From Halonatronomonas sp964558325 (GTDB lineage Bacteria > Bacillota > Halanaerobiia > Halanaerobiales > Halarsenatibacteraceae), in assembly GCA_964558325.1 (NCBI GenBank), contig CAZLCX010000004.1:56465-120464 (forward strand): DNA of 64,000 nt. Direction: 5' to 3'. The notes under the pieces are model-generated. The model did no database searches and was not told the origin of the DNA. It was given only the letters and a program-made list of their open reading frames with translations. Made by a program: the position numbers and the translations under genes. Positions 16,950 through 26,234 of this stretch are shown here, in pieces. Within the stretch, counting starts at the first letter, position 1, and every line of letters begins with the position of its first letter.

Positions 16950-17810
16950 ATGAATAAAGAAATAATAATTGATAGTGCCTGCGATCTTCCAGAAAATATA
17001 AAACAGAATTACAGAGTCTTACCATTTAGAATCATTATTAATGATCAAGAATATAAAGACGGTAAAGAAATAGATATCAACCAGGTATATAAACATATTA
17101 GAAATAAAAATTATCCAAAAACAGCTCAGGTTAGCCCAATTGATTTCAAAAATACATTTACTGATCTGGCTAAAAAAAATAAAGATTGCCTGTATATTGC
17201 TTTTTCAGCTGCTATGTCAGGCAGTTATCAAACGGCTAAATTAATGGCTCAGGAAGTAAAAAGTGAATTCCCTAATTTTAACATAGAAATAATAGATTCT
17301 AAAGCAGGTTCCACTGCCCTTGGCTTACTTGTTACCTATGCTTCAGAGCTTTTAGAACAAAATTTATCAGTTAACAAAATAGCAGAACTTTTAAGACAAG
17401 AAAGAAATAATCTAGTTCATTTGTTTTCCCTGAAAAATTTAACGACTCTACAAAAAGGTGGCAGATTAAGTAAAGGCAAAGCTTTCATTGGAAATCTATT
17501 AAATATAAAGCCAATACTTGAAGTAATCGATGGAAAAATTGTATTAACTAAAAAAGCCAGAGGCAAACAAAAAATGTTAAATAAAATCATCACAGAAATG
17601 GCCAATAAGAGCCAGGATCTTGATAAACAGACAATTGGTATAAGCCATGCAGATGATCAAGAAATGGCCTTAGAGTTAAGAGATTTAATAAATAAAAAAT
17701 ACAACCCTAAGGATTTTATGATAAACCTGATTAGTCCAGTTTTAGGAGCACATCTTGGAATCGGCGGAATCGGTGTTTTCTTCTTTACCAAACCACCTAA
17801 GTTAATCTAA
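16950..17810 (+). CDS. DegV family fatty-acid-binding protein
   Basis: DegV/FakB proteins bind fatty acids and, where FakA is present, present them for phosphorylation. The 286-residue sequence opens with IIIDSACDLPENI, the usual (I/V)TDS-like motif, and has TAQVSPIDF, IAFSAAMSGSYQTA and a C-terminal GAHLGIGGIGVFF in place of the common GPGTxGxxF ending. AGGAGGG precedes the ATG. It is one of the few plus-strand genes, and its 3' end overlaps that of the convergent pantothenate kinase gene by 9 nt. Confidence 0.93.
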   Translation: MNKEIIIDSACDLPENIKQNYRVLPFRIIINDQEYKDGKEIDINQVYKHIRNKNYPKTAQVSPIDFKNTFTDLAKKNKDCLYIAFSAAMSGSYQTAKLMAQEVKSEFPNFNIEIIDSKAGSTALGLLVTYASELLEQNLSVNKIAELLRQERNNLVHLFSLKNLTTLQKGGRLSKGKAFIGNLLNIKPILEVIDGKIVLTKKARGKQKMLNKIITEMANKSQDLDKQTIGISHADDQEMALELRDLINKKYNPKDFMINLISPVLGAHLGIGGIGVFFFTKPPKLI

Positions 17811-18620
17811 ACTGGAGATGGCAGCACCTATAGCTGTTGAATACTCAGCTTTATCTGGAAAATAAAAATTCACTGAAAATAATTTTGTTTTCTTAAGCTT
17901 TTTTAAAACTTCCTGACCAATTAACATGCTGGATAATTTACCTGTAATTACTATATCCTCACAGTCTCTAACCTGAGCTGCAAAGACAGAGAGCATTCCA
18001 GCAGTTTGAAAGACAAGGTTAATTATTCCCAGGGCATAATCCGACCTTGAGGGTTTTTGATTTAATTTACCAAAATTAGATGCTGTTATATCAGGTTTTA
18101 AATCTCCTATTTGGTCTAATGAAATATCCTTAACCCTTAAGTCAACATTCTGAAGGCTACCAGCGTCAGCCATATCAACAATATCCTGATAATCAGAACT
18201 ATTTAAGATCGCATTTCCTAGACCAACGATTGTACCTCCACCTACCCCTGTTCCACCTAAATGAGTAATAGCTCCATTATCATTAAAGACGATAGCCGTA
18301 CCTGTGCCCATACTGACAATAACCGCTCTTTTTACCTTGGTTAAGTAAGCCCCTCCTGAGCCAATAGCCTCAAATTCAGGAATTTTTATTGTCTTAATCC
18401 CAAATAAATCTCTTTTAACATAGGAAGAACCTACCCCAGTAACAGCTATCTGTTTGATATCATTTAAATTAAGATTTTCTTTTTCTAAAAAACTACCTAA
18501 GGCACCTGTGGCAGATGTTAAAGGATCACTGGCCTCAACTGTTAAATGACCTACCATTTCCTCTTCTTTAAAACCAACTATATCTGTTGTACTCCCACCA
18601 ATATCTATGCCTAATATCAT
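17802..18620 (-). CDS. coaW: Type II pantothenate kinase-like protein
   Basis: This is a 272-residue ASKHA-fold kinase that resembles type II pantothenate kinase, the first step of coenzyme A synthesis. The phosphate-1 loop is MILGIDIGGSTTDIVGF, and SMGTGTAIVF with HLGGTGVGGGTIVGLG provides the phosphate-2 and adenosine regions. The start is ATG 18620 with AGGAGGAAGG upstream; an in-frame codon at 18641 overlaps the previous gene and lacks a site. It ends the long dcw-to-lspA run. A related activator ATPase fold is the main alternative. Confidence 0.82.
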   Translation of the reverse strand: MILGIDIGGSTTDIVGFKEEEMVGHLTVEASDPLTSATGALGSFLEKENLNLNDIKQIAVTGVGSSYVKRDLFGIKTIKIPEFEAIGSGGAYLTKVKRAVIVSMGTGTAIVFNDNGAITHLGGTGVGGGTIVGLGNAILNSSDYQDIVDMADAGSLQNVDLRVKDISLDQIGDLKPDITASNFGKLNQKPSRSDYALGIINLVFQTAGMLSVFAAQVRDCEDIVITGKLSSMLIGQEVLKKLKKTKLFSVNFYFPDKAEYSTAIGAAISSLD

Positions 18621-18637
18621 TAAACCTTCCTCCTGAT

Positions 18638-19552
18638 TCAATTGTTTTTTAAATAATCAATTACTTCTTTATAATCATCAAATAATGGGGCAGTAATTTT
18701 TATGGCCTCACTAGTTACAGGATGTTCAAACTCTATCTTATATGCATGAAGCATCTGCCTATTTACAGCAACAGGTAAATTAACTTTTCCACCATATTTA
18801 TTATCACCTATGACAGGATGACCTAAAAATTCCAGATGAGCTCTTATCTGATGAGTTCTTCCTGTTAGTATTTCAATCTCAAGTTCTGAAAATCCCTTGT
18901 ATTCAGAAATAATATTATATATTGAGACTGCTCTTTTACTATTATTTTTTACAACAGCCATCTTCTTTCTATCATTAGGATCCCTGCCAATTGGAGCTTT
19001 AATTTTAGCCCTGGAATGTTCAGGAACCCCTTTGACAATTGCTCTATAAAACTTATTTACATTTCTATTTTTAAATTGGGCAGATAAAATTTTATGTGAC
19101 TCATCAGTCTTTGCTACTAAAATCGCCCCTGAGGTATCTTTATCAAGTCTATGAACAATTCCTGGCCTCTTTTTCCCGCCAATCCCTGATAAATTATTAA
19201 GTTGAAATAATAAGCCTTCTACTAAAGTTATTCCCTCATATGATGGCGCTGGATGAGCCGGAAGATTCGCCGGCTTATTTATAACTGCTAGATATTCATC
19301 CTCATATAAAATTTCTAAATTAAGATTAACAGGCTCTAGCTTCATCTTTTCCGGTTTAGGAACCTGAACTAAAATATCATCATTAAAACCGATTTCAAAT
19401 GAATCTTTTTCAACAACCCTATCATTTACTGAAACTAATTGTTTTTTTATCAACTTCTGGATATAAGAACGGGAATAATTTAATTTACTTGCTAAAAATT
19501 TATCAATTCTTATATTAGCCCTGTCTGAAATCAAATTAATCTCTTTTTTCAA
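18638..19552 (-). CDS. RluA/RluD-family pseudouridine synthase
   Basis: This 304-residue enzyme isomerises uridine to pseudouridine in RNA. An N-terminal S4 domain (RIDKFLASKLNYSRSYIQKLIKK, residues about 15-60) is followed by the catalytic domain with PGIVHRLDKDTSGAILVAK, where the Asp of HRLDKDTSG is catalytic, and with LTGRTHQIRAHLEFLGHPV. TTG 19552 is taken as the start, because TAGGAG lies 8 nt upstream; ATG 19579 would overlap lspA and has no site. lspA followed by rluD is a common pairing. Large-subunit rRNA is the probable target. Confidence 0.9.
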   Translation of the reverse strand: MKKEINLISDRANIRIDKFLASKLNYSRSYIQKLIKKQLVSVNDRVVEKDSFEIGFNDDILVQVPKPEKMKLEPVNLNLEILYEDEYLAVINKPANLPAHPAPSYEGITLVEGLLFQLNNLSGIGGKKRPGIVHRLDKDTSGAILVAKTDESHKILSAQFKNRNVNKFYRAIVKGVPEHSRAKIKAPIGRDPNDRKKMAVVKNNSKRAVSIYNIISEYKGFSELEIEILTGRTHQIRAHLEFLGHPVIGDNKYGGKVNLPVAVNRQMLHAYKIEFEHPVTSEAIKITAPLFDDYKEVIDYLKNN

Positions 19553-19568
19553 TAATTTCACTCCTAAA

Positions 19569-20009
19569 TCATAGTTCATCTGATTTAAAAATAAACAATA
19601 TCAAACCCAAAACACCTAAAACAATATATGTATCTGCAAAATTGAATACAGGCCAAATTTGAAAATCAAAAAAATCAATTACATAACCATAAATGAATCT
19701 ATCAATAATATTTCCAATAGCTCCAGCAAAAATAAAAACAAAGCAGAGATTGGTAATAAAATTTCTTGGAAATAGCTTAACTTTTAAATAAATTAATAGT
19801 AATATAATAAATACCTGTAAATACAAGATTAAATAAAGATTATCATTTAATATTCCAAAGGAAACCCCGGTATTTCTAACATAAGTTAAATGGAAGATTC
19901 CTTCAATTATAGGTTGACTTTCACCTATCAAAAAATTATTTTCAATATAAAATTTACTTCCCTGATCTAAAAATATCAATAAAAAGAAAAATATAGAACT
20001 TTTAATCAT
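19569..20009 (-). CDS. lspA: Lipoprotein signal peptidase (signal peptidase II)
   Basis: LspA cleaves prolipoproteins at the lipid-modified cysteine in the membrane. The 146-residue protein has four membrane helices and the conserved segments YVRNTGVSFGIL, AGAIGNIIDRFIYGYVIDF and FNFADTYI. The Asp after YV and the Asp of FNFAD are the catalytic aspartyl pair of the family. Its start overlaps the upstream DUF2007 gene by 8 nt. A candidate substrate, the lipoprotein at 20277-21422, is close by. Confidence 0.96.
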   Translation of the reverse strand: MIKSSIFFFLLIFLDQGSKFYIENNFLIGESQPIIEGIFHLTYVRNTGVSFGILNDNLYLILYLQVFIILLLIYLKVKLFPRNFITNLCFVFIFAGAIGNIIDRFIYGYVIDFFDFQIWPVFNFADTYIVLGVLGLILFIFKSDEL

Positions 20010-20238
20010 TTTCCTTTAAATCCTTGTATATTTCAAGAATTTTACTTGCATGATTCTTTGGTGCTTTTAAAATACCCCAGCCATGTTGAAACTGATAAAT
20101 ACCATCAAAACCATAATCATAATTACTAATAATTTCATATGGAATATCTTCTTTATCCAATTCAGATTTTATTAAACCAGCTTCAAATTCATCTTCAAGT
20201 TCTAAAACTTTAACAAATTTACTGTTTTCAGTACTCAT
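20002..20238 (-). CDS. DUF2007-like small protein
   Basis: This 78-residue soluble protein resembles the DUF2007 'putative signal transducing' family, a GlnB-like alpha/beta fold. Matching features are FVKVLELEDEFEAGLIKSEL at the N-terminus and GWGILKAPKNHASKILEIY at the C-terminus. Its molecular role is unknown. It is translationally coupled to lspA through an 8-nt overlap. Confidence 0.7.
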   Translation of the reverse strand: MSTENSKFVKVLELEDEFEAGLIKSELDKEDIPYEIISNYDYGFDGIYQFQHGWGILKAPKNHASKILEIYKDLKEND

Positions 20239-20276
20239 TTAGTTATCTCCTTTAAATAAAATTTGAATCATAGTCC

Positions 20277-21422
20277 TTAAGGTAATAAAATAGTTCCATC
20301 AAAAATTTTGTGAGGAACTGCTTCAATTTTTTGATGATACAAATCTAATTTAACTTTATTATTTTTAAATGATTCCCTATCAAAATCTAAATAAATAAAA
20401 TCATTGGCACCTAAAATTTCTATAGTTTTTTTATATAAAGAATTATCTTCTAAACCTTCAATATCAATATTCATTACCCCATCATTTCTATCATATATAC
20501 TCCCCGACATTGGAAACAATAAAAAACTATAACTAGATTCTACAAAACTTTCATCACTAGCTAAATATTCAGCCAACCATTCTTTTCTCGAACCTAAATA
20601 ATGCTTTTTTTGTGCCTGATAAAAAGTAAACATAAAAATTGTGTTTCCCTTATCCTGGATTCTTTTTTCAGCCAGATTTTTAATTAAGTTTTCTCTTAAA
20701 ATATGTGCATCAGTATAATCTTGATTCCACATATCACGAATTTCAGTGCTTTTTATTTCAACTTCAATCATTTCTAATAATTTCTTATTCCAGTCTTCTC
20801 CCCAATTATCATTAAAATTAGATTCATTATTTGATAATAAATGTTTGAATTCATTTAAAACTTTAGTCCTGTCAGACGCTGAAATTACTCTATTTAATAG
20901 CCTATTAATCGTATCTCTTTCTGGTAATTTTTGCCTCATATATTGTAGAGAACTTATGAACTGATCTTCTTGAGAATTAAGATCTCCAGTTTTTACAGAA
21001 ATCATATCATCTTTAGCTAAATTACTATTATATTCTTTAATTCTATCTAGTAAAAGTTTTTCTTCGGAAATTATTTCTTCAACAAATAGATCAGAATTTA
21101 TTTCCCCTTTAACATAAGAGTTATAAATCCAACTATATGCATGTCTATTCCCTAAAATAACCTGGTTTATATTATTATTTTCATGTTGATAAATTATAAA
21201 GTCTGCTAAAAATTTTTGGTTTTCCTGATATCCATGGTATTGCCCTAATATTATAGATTCAGCTCCATTAATTTTCTCCAGCAAACTTTCAGGAAGTTCA
21301 TCAACTGAAAAAACTTCAGCAGAATTTCTTATTTCATCATCACTTACCCTTGAACAACCAATAAAAAAAGTTAAAACTAAAACAAGAATAAGTAATAAAG
21401 CAGGTTTTTTAAATAATTTCAT
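20277..21422 (-). CDS. Putative lipoprotein, ChaN/EreA-like region
   Basis: This is a 381-residue predicted lipoprotein. The N-terminus has a basic start, a hydrophobic core (LLILVLVLTFF) and IGC, which provides the lipidated cysteine near residue 23. The segment ESIILGQYHGYQENQKFLADFI resembles the 'LGExHxxxxxH' start of the ChaN/TIKI and erythromycin-esterase folds, but the second histidine is not obvious. I would not assign an enzyme activity. The start is ATG 21422 with AAGGTG upstream; GTG 21431 overlaps the site. It lies between glsA and the lspA pair. Confidence 0.7.
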   Translation of the reverse strand: MKLFKKPALLLILVLVLTFFIGCSRVSDDEIRNSAEVFSVDELPESLLEKINGAESIILGQYHGYQENQKFLADFIIYQHENNNINQVILGNRHAYSWIYNSYVKGEINSDLFVEEIISEEKLLLDRIKEYNSNLAKDDMISVKTGDLNSQEDQFISSLQYMRQKLPERDTINRLLNRVISASDRTKVLNEFKHLLSNNESNFNDNWGEDWNKKLLEMIEVEIKSTEIRDMWNQDYTDAHILRENLIKNLAEKRIQDKGNTIFMFTFYQAQKKHYLGSRKEWLAEYLASDESFVESSYSFLLFPMSGSIYDRNDGVMNIDIEGLEDNSLYKKTIEILGANDFIYLDFDRESFKNNKVKLDLYHQKIEAVPHKIFDGTILLP

Positions 21423-21439
21423 TATAATCACCTTAATAT

Positions 21440-22366
21440 CTATATCATATGTAAATTTAATTTTTCTGAAAGTTCTCTTAAAATTCCCATTCCAACTACA
21501 CTATTGCCTGAGTTATCTAAAGCTGGGCCAAATACAGCAATTCCATATCTATTTTTTACTGGAGCTATAATACCACCAGATACGCCACTCTTTGCAGGGA
21601 TTCCAACTTCAATAGCAAAACTTCCTGATTTATCATACATACCACAGGTTAGCATTATTGACCTAACAAGTGATGCCACTCTTTCAGGTATAACCTTCTC
21701 CCCAGTAATTGGATCATAACCTTTATTTGCTAGTACTGAGGATGCTCTAGCAATATCACTGGTATTAACATTTAACGAACATTGTTTAAAGTATAAATCT
21801 AATATTTCTTCAACATCGCCATTTATGATTCTGTTATCTTTTAAAAAGTAGGCTAAAGAGCGATTTTTATCTGCAGTTAATCTTTCAGAGCTATAAACTT
21901 CCTCATTAAGACTAATTTTTTTATTCCCAGTTACTTTTCTGATAAAATTTAATAAAAAATCATAACTACTATTTGCTCTAAATTCTTTTATTAAAGAAGT
22001 AACTGAAATAGCACCTGCATTTATCATAGGGTTAAATGGTTTAGGATGACCAACCAATTTATTAATTGAATTAAACTCTTCACCAGTTGGCTCTACCCCA
22101 ACTCTTTCAAAAACAACCTCTTCACCTAAATCCATTATGGCCAAAGCAAGAACTAGTGGTTTAGAAATGCTTTGAAGAGTAAATAAATAATTCCAATCAC
22201 CTAGATGATAAGAGTCACCATTCATATCAAATATAACTATGGAGGCCAGGTCAGGCTTTACCTTTTTTAATGCCGGAATATAACTTGCTACTTTGCCTTT
22301 TTTATAGTTACCGGTCTTATTAATTAAAATTTGTTTTAGTAAACTCTTCAATTTAGCTTTGTTCAT
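21440..22366 (-). CDS. glsA: Glutaminase A
   Basis: Glutaminase converts glutamine to glutamate and ammonia. The 308-residue sequence matches the serine-dependent beta-lactamase-like family. FTLQSISKPLVLALAI contains the Ser-x-x-Lys dyad near residue 68, and GHPKPFNPMINAGAIS, YKQCSLNVNTSDIA-like and KSGVSGGIIAPV are further family blocks. It follows divIVA by 2 nt, so translation is probably coupled. Glutamate is a common osmolyte, which may suit a saline habitat; this is inference. Confidence 0.95.
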   Translation of the reverse strand: MNKAKLKSLLKQILINKTGNYKKGKVASYIPALKKVKPDLASIVIFDMNGDSYHLGDWNYLFTLQSISKPLVLALAIMDLGEEVVFERVGVEPTGEEFNSINKLVGHPKPFNPMINAGAISVTSLIKEFRANSSYDFLLNFIRKVTGNKKISLNEEVYSSERLTADKNRSLAYFLKDNRIINGDVEEILDLYFKQCSLNVNTSDIARASSVLANKGYDPITGEKVIPERVASLVRSIMLTCGMYDKSGSFAIEVGIPAKSGVSGGIIAPVKNRYGIAVFGPALDNSGNSVVGMGILRELSEKLNLHMI

Positions 22367-22368
22367 TT

Positions 22369-23040
22369 TTAGTTATTCAGCCTTGTTTCATCTAATTCTT
22401 CATTTCTTTCTTCTATAAAATCTTCCTCACTATTTTCCTGATAATTATCTATTTTTTGATTATCCTGGTCTTCATTATTATCTCCAGTAATAGATTCATC
22501 AGTTTCATAACCCTCATCTTTAATTTTTGATTTATCGCCTTCATTTTCATTTGATTTATCACTTAATACTTCCTGTTCAATTTCAATTTTTCTATTAAAT
22601 TTTTCATCTTCAATAATTTCCATATAATTTTCTAATAAAGACCTAAATCTAATTTTGAATAATTCTCTTTTTTCTTTTAAATTCTCTAATTTGTTTATTT
22701 CTGACTGAACCTCATCTCTGGCTTTTTGCTTGATTTTTTCAGCCTCTAACTCTGCTTCTTTAATTATATTTTGAGCTTCCCTTTGAGCATGTCTGGTCTG
22801 ATCCCTTACAGTCTCTTGAACACTCTCTAAGGTGCCTTCTAATTTATCCTGAATACTCTTATAACTTTCTAATTTTTCTTCTAAACGTTCTTTTTCATCT
22901 TCAAGAGAACTATAATCTTTTAATAATCTTTCATAAGCCAGGCCAACCTCATCTAAAAATTCATCAACTTCGTTAGAATTATAACCAAATGCTGACTTTT
23001 TAAATTCCTTATTATAAATATCCAAAGGAGAAAACTTCAT
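22369..23040 (-). CDS. divIVA: Cell-division/polarity protein DivIVA
   Basis: DivIVA recognises curved membrane at septa and poles. The 223-residue protein has the canonical N-terminal membrane-binding domain, MKFSPLDIYNKEFKKSAFGY and NEVDEFLDEV, with the exposed Phe-adjacent motif. Long coiled coils span roughly residues 30-145, and a very acidic, Asn/Asp/Glu-rich tail follows (about 155-223). The tail is longer than in many homologues. GGAGGTTGGATAT precedes the ATG. It ends the sepF-yggT-ylmH-divIVA tract typical of Gram-positive-lineage dcw clusters. Confidence 0.94.
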   Translation of the reverse strand: MKFSPLDIYNKEFKKSAFGYNSNEVDEFLDEVGLAYERLLKDYSSLEDEKERLEEKLESYKSIQDKLEGTLESVQETVRDQTRHAQREAQNIIKEAELEAEKIKQKARDEVQSEINKLENLKEKRELFKIRFRSLLENYMEIIEDEKFNRKIEIEQEVLSDKSNENEGDKSKIKDEGYETDESITGDNNEDQDNQKIDNYQENSEEDFIEERNEELDETRLNN

Positions 23041-23059
23041 ATATCCAACCTCCTATTTA

Positions 23060-23848
23060 TTAAGTTATTCTTTCTAATTTTAATTTGATTCTATCACGAT
23101 TAGACATTCCTCTATTTTCAGCCACATATAATCTTCCTCTACCTTTAAAAGAAATTACATCTCCAATTTCTACTTCAGCAGAAACATTATTAATTTCTTT
23201 CCAGTTCAATTTAATCTTACCTGATGTAATATATTGAGAGCTCCTGCTACGAGATTCTCCAAATCCAGCACTGATTATTGCATCTAATCTCATAGATGCA
23301 ACTGTAGCAAGGATTTCCTTCCTATTTTCAGGTTTAAATTTAATCTCTTTCCTATCAATTTCTTCTATCTTTACCGGGACTTCATTTACATTGCTTAAAT
23401 TAAGTTCAATTTCATCTTTTATCTCTGAACCAACAATAACCTGGGCTAAGTTATCTAATAAAATTATATCTCCAATATAATCTCTTCGTACTCCTAAACC
23501 CAATAGAGCCCCGAGAAAATCTCTATGAGATACATTAACAAAATCAAAATTACCCTTAATTTTATAAACAGTTAAAGGAACTGTCTGATGGTCAGGAAAT
23601 AAATACTCTGGGAAAATTAATACCCTTTGTCTCTCGGCCTTCTTATAACCACCATCATATTTATAATTTATTTCTGATATTTGTTCCAGTATCTTTTTAG
23701 TTATTTTTATTTGATAGGGGTTTAAAAATTTAGTTACTTCATTATTTTTTCGTTTTTTAACTAATTCTACTTTATCCAGTATTCTTTCCCCTAACTCTCT
23801 ATCATCTTTATCCTTAAGAAAAGATAAAATATTTTCATTGTACTCCAT
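23060..23848 (-). CDS. ylmH: YlmH-family RNA-binding protein (S4 domain)
   Basis: This is a 262-residue protein of the YlmH family, linked in Bacillus to division-cluster genes and to ribosome-associated quality control as RqcP2. The N-terminal part includes AERQRVLIFPEYL and LGALLGLGVRRDYIGDI. The C-terminal S4 domain spans about 180-250 (MRLDAIISAGFGESRSRSSQYI, GRGRLYVAENRG). The order yggT-ylmH-divIVA is conserved. It probably acts on RNA in the cytoplasm. Confidence 0.92.
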   Translation of the reverse strand: MEYNENILSFLKDKDDRELGERILDKVELVKKRKNNEVTKFLNPYQIKITKKILEQISEINYKYDGGYKKAERQRVLIFPEYLFPDHQTVPLTVYKIKGNFDFVNVSHRDFLGALLGLGVRRDYIGDIILLDNLAQVIVGSEIKDEIELNLSNVNEVPVKIEEIDRKEIKFKPENRKEILATVASMRLDAIISAGFGESRSRSSQYITSGKIKLNWKEINNVSAEVEIGDVISFKGRGRLYVAENRGMSNRDRIKLKLERIT

Positions 23849-23866
23849 TTTTATTGCCCCTTTATA

Positions 23867-24145
23867 TTAAATCAAAGAATAAAACAGACTAATAACAATA
23901 GACCTTGCAATTCTTAATAAAAAGAAAGCAATTATTGGAGAAAAATCAATACCCATATTACTGGTAGGTAAAACCTGCCTGATTGGTCTTAAAATAGGTT
24001 CAGTAACCCCATATATAAAGTTGATTGCGCCTCTAAAACTTGAGTTATACTGAATCCCTCTACCAAACCAGGATAATAATACTCTAATTAAGATTAAAAA
24101 ATATAATATATTAAAAAATGCATCTACTGTCCTAATTATTAGCAA
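23867..24145 (-). CDS. YggT/YlmG family membrane protein
   Basis: This 92-residue protein has two membrane helices (about 8-25 and 65-90), separated by the YggT signature YGVTEPILRPIRQVLPTSNMGIDFSPI. Members are found in division clusters and may affect membrane or nucleoid organisation. The start is TTG 24145 with GGAGG 9 nt upstream. Confidence 0.9.
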   Translation of the reverse strand: MLIIRTVDAFFNILYFLILIRVLLSWFGRGIQYNSSFRGAINFIYGVTEPILRPIRQVLPTSNMGIDFSPIIAFFLLRIARSIVISLFYSLI

Positions 24146-24165
24146 AATTCCATACCTCCATCCCT

Positions 24166-24597
24166 TTAATCAGAAACAAATTCATTTTTAATAGCATTTT
24201 CAATTGCCCTTGCGTCAACATCAATTCCAGGTGGTGTAAAGATAAAAACACCAGTACCAATCTTTTGTGTATTACCATTAATAGCATAAACAGAACCACT
24301 CAAAAAATCAATGAATCTCCTGGCTAAAACTCTATCTCTCTCTTCTAAATTTAAAATTACTGCTTTTGATTCTTTTAAATCATCAACTATTTCCCTAACG
24401 TCATCAAATGACTCTGGATTATGAACTATCATCTGCATGTCTTTTGTTCTACTTAATTTTATTACTTTATTATCTTTAGAATTCTCCTTATTTAAAGTCT
24501 TTTCATTATTACCCAAATCTTCATCAAAATCATCTAAATTTTCTTCAGCAAATCCAAAAAACCCTAATAATCTTTTCCAGATACTTTCTTCTGTCAT
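24166..24597 (-). CDS. sepF: Cell division protein SepF
   Basis: SepF anchors FtsZ to the membrane through an N-terminal amphipathic helix and polymerises into rings. The 143-residue sequence has the amphipathic start (WKRLLGFFGF), a charged linker, and the core domain from about residue 55 with VIVHNPESFDDVREIVDDL-like and DFLSGSVYAINGNTQKIG motifs. The start was placed at ATG 24597, with GCGGGTG upstream; GTG 24606 overlaps the site. FtsA is also present, so both FtsZ anchors are encoded. Confidence 0.93.
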   Translation of the reverse strand: MTEESIWKRLLGFFGFAEENLDDFDEDLGNNEKTLNKENSKDNKVIKLSRTKDMQMIVHNPESFDDVREIVDDLKESKAVILNLEERDRVLARRFIDFLSGSVYAINGNTQKIGTGVFIFTPPGIDVDARAIENAIKNEFVSD

Positions 24598-24620
24598 TTT
24601 TATCACCCGCTTTAATAGTA

Positions 24621-25340
24621 TTATTCATACTCTCTTTCACCAAAAATTTCTCTTCCAATTCTAACAAAAGTAGCTCCCTCTTCAACAGCAATTTCATAAT
24701 CATTAGTCATACCCATTGAAAGTTCAGTTAGATTATAACCCATAGAATTAATCCTGGCCTTCAATTCTTTTAATTCTCTAAAATAAGGCCTTGTTCTTTC
24801 TGGATCTTCAAAATGAGGCAGAATAGTCATTAATCCTTGAATTTCCAAATTATTAAGTTCCCATAAATCAGGAAATACATCTAAAAAATTATTTTTTGAA
24901 AACCCAAATTTGTTATCATCACCTGCAATATTAATTTGGACTAAAACTGGCATTATTCTATTATTTTTTTTAGCCCTTTTATTTATTTCTTTTGCCAACC
25001 TTAGGCTATCCAGGGAATGAATTATTTTACAATTATCTAATCTTGCCAGATACTTAACCTTATTTCTTTGTAAATGTCCAATAAAATGCCAGTCAAAGAG
25101 ACCAGGATTTTTTTCTTCTTTATCCAGCAATTCCTGAACTCGACTTTCGCCAAAATTTAATATACCAGATTCTTTTAGTTTATTAATTTTACTTATACTT
25201 TGATTTTTGCTAACAGGAATTATTTTTATATTATTTGGATCTCTCCCTGATTTTTTTGCTGCTGATTCTATATTACTTTTAACTTTATTGTAATTATTTA
25301 ATATATTATTATTAAAACCTTCATTTTTAAGATTAGACAT
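24621..25340 (-). CDS. YggS/YlmE-family PLP homeostasis protein
   Basis: This 239-residue pyridoxal-phosphate-binding protein belongs to the YggS/PROSC family, single-domain TIM barrels without known catalytic activity that balance free PLP. IKIIPVSKNQSISKINKL contains the PLP lysine near residue 43. WHFIGHLQRNKVKYL, LSMGMTNDYEIAVEEGATFVRIG and a final GxRxxG-like turn complete the signature. It lies between the HlyD-like gene and sepF, the usual ylmE position. Confidence 0.93.
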   Translation of the reverse strand: MSNLKNEGFNNNILNNYNKVKSNIESAAKKSGRDPNNIKIIPVSKNQSISKINKLKESGILNFGESRVQELLDKEEKNPGLFDWHFIGHLQRNKVKYLARLDNCKIIHSLDSLRLAKEINKRAKKNNRIMPVLVQINIAGDDNKFGFSKNNFLDVFPDLWELNNLEIQGLMTILPHFEDPERTRPYFRELKELKARINSMGYNLTELSMGMTNDYEIAVEEGATFVRIGREIFGEREYE

Positions 25341-25343
25341 TAC

Positions 25344-26234
25344 TTAATCACCTCTACCATAATTCAAAACTTCTGGATTAATAATAACCTTATCTCCTAA
25401 AGTAAGACCTTCTACAACTGTTTCCTTAGAATTTCCACCAATCAAATTTAATGGTCTAAACTCAATAATTCCGCGACTATTTTGTACAAGAACACCTCGA
25501 CCTTTACTTGTATTGAATATAGAATTTTTAGGTACAATTAAACCTCGATAAATATTACTAATCAATTCAAAATTAATAAACCTTCTATTTAGCCATTCAT
25601 CTTTAAATCCATTAACTTCAACAAATAAAACAGTTTCATCTGAATTTGATGTTTTACCAGTTATATTAGCTTTAATCAAATTATTATTTGCCTTAGCCTC
25701 ATCTAAAAAAACTGTTTCCCCAATACTATAATCATCTGCATTTGAAGAATTTATAATAAATATAAAGTATACTTTTTTATTATTAACTATTCTATAAACT
25801 GGTTCAGCCTCATCAATTTCTTTTCCATCAACTAAATGTTCATATTCCGCTTTTAAATTTTTAAAATCATTCACATCATATTGATCTAAATTAGTGAAAT
25901 TAAATTCATCTTCTAAGCCATCAAACCCGTAACTAATTAAACCAGAATGATCTGCATAAAAAGTTTCTGCATTATCAGATCCATTAATTTCAATAATTTC
26001 CTGACCATATGCAGCTTTTTCCCCTTCTTTAAAGGTTAAATTAACCTTACCATGATTATTGCTATAAACAATTTCTTCATCCCTTATAATTACAGCCTCA
26101 GCTTCAATACTATCTGTAACCTCTCCATATAAAACAGTTTCAAATTTTGGCTGCTGATTATAATATGAATATATAAACCCAATAATAATAAACATCATTA
26201 TCAAAATCAACCATTTTTTCTTGCCCAGCCCCAT
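25344..26234 (-). CDS. HlyD-like membrane-fusion/adaptor protein
   Basis: This 296-residue protein has one N-terminal membrane helix (about 7-25) and an extracytoplasmic part with HlyD/RND-adaptor features. These include a lipoyl-like segment (SNNHGKVNLTFKEGEKAAYGQEI) and a beta-barrel region that ends GLTLGDKVIINPEVL. It lacks a long coiled-coil hairpin. No exporter partner is nearby, so a transport role is uncertain. The start overlaps the pgeF stop (TAATG), which indicates translational coupling within the cell-division tract. Confidence 0.72.
   Translation of the reverse strand: MGLGKKKWLILIMMFIIIGFIYSYYNQQPKFETVLYGEVTDSIEAEAVIIRDEEIVYSNNHGKVNLTFKEGEKAAYGQEIIEINGSDNAETFYADHSGLISYGFDGLEDEFNFTNLDQYDVNDFKNLKAEYEHLVDGKEIDEAEPVYRIVNNKKVYFIFIINSSNADDYSIGETVFLDEAKANNNLIKANITGKTSNSDETVLFVEVNGFKDEWLNRRFINFELISNIYRGLIVPKNSIFNTSKGRGVLVQNSRGIIEFRPLNLIGGNSKETVVEGLTLGDKVIINPEVLNYGRGD

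Noticed and set aside
20277..21422. Erythromycin esterase or haem-binding ChaN function for the lipoprotein
   Set aside because: Only one short segment is similar and the full set of catalytic or ligand histidines is not evident.
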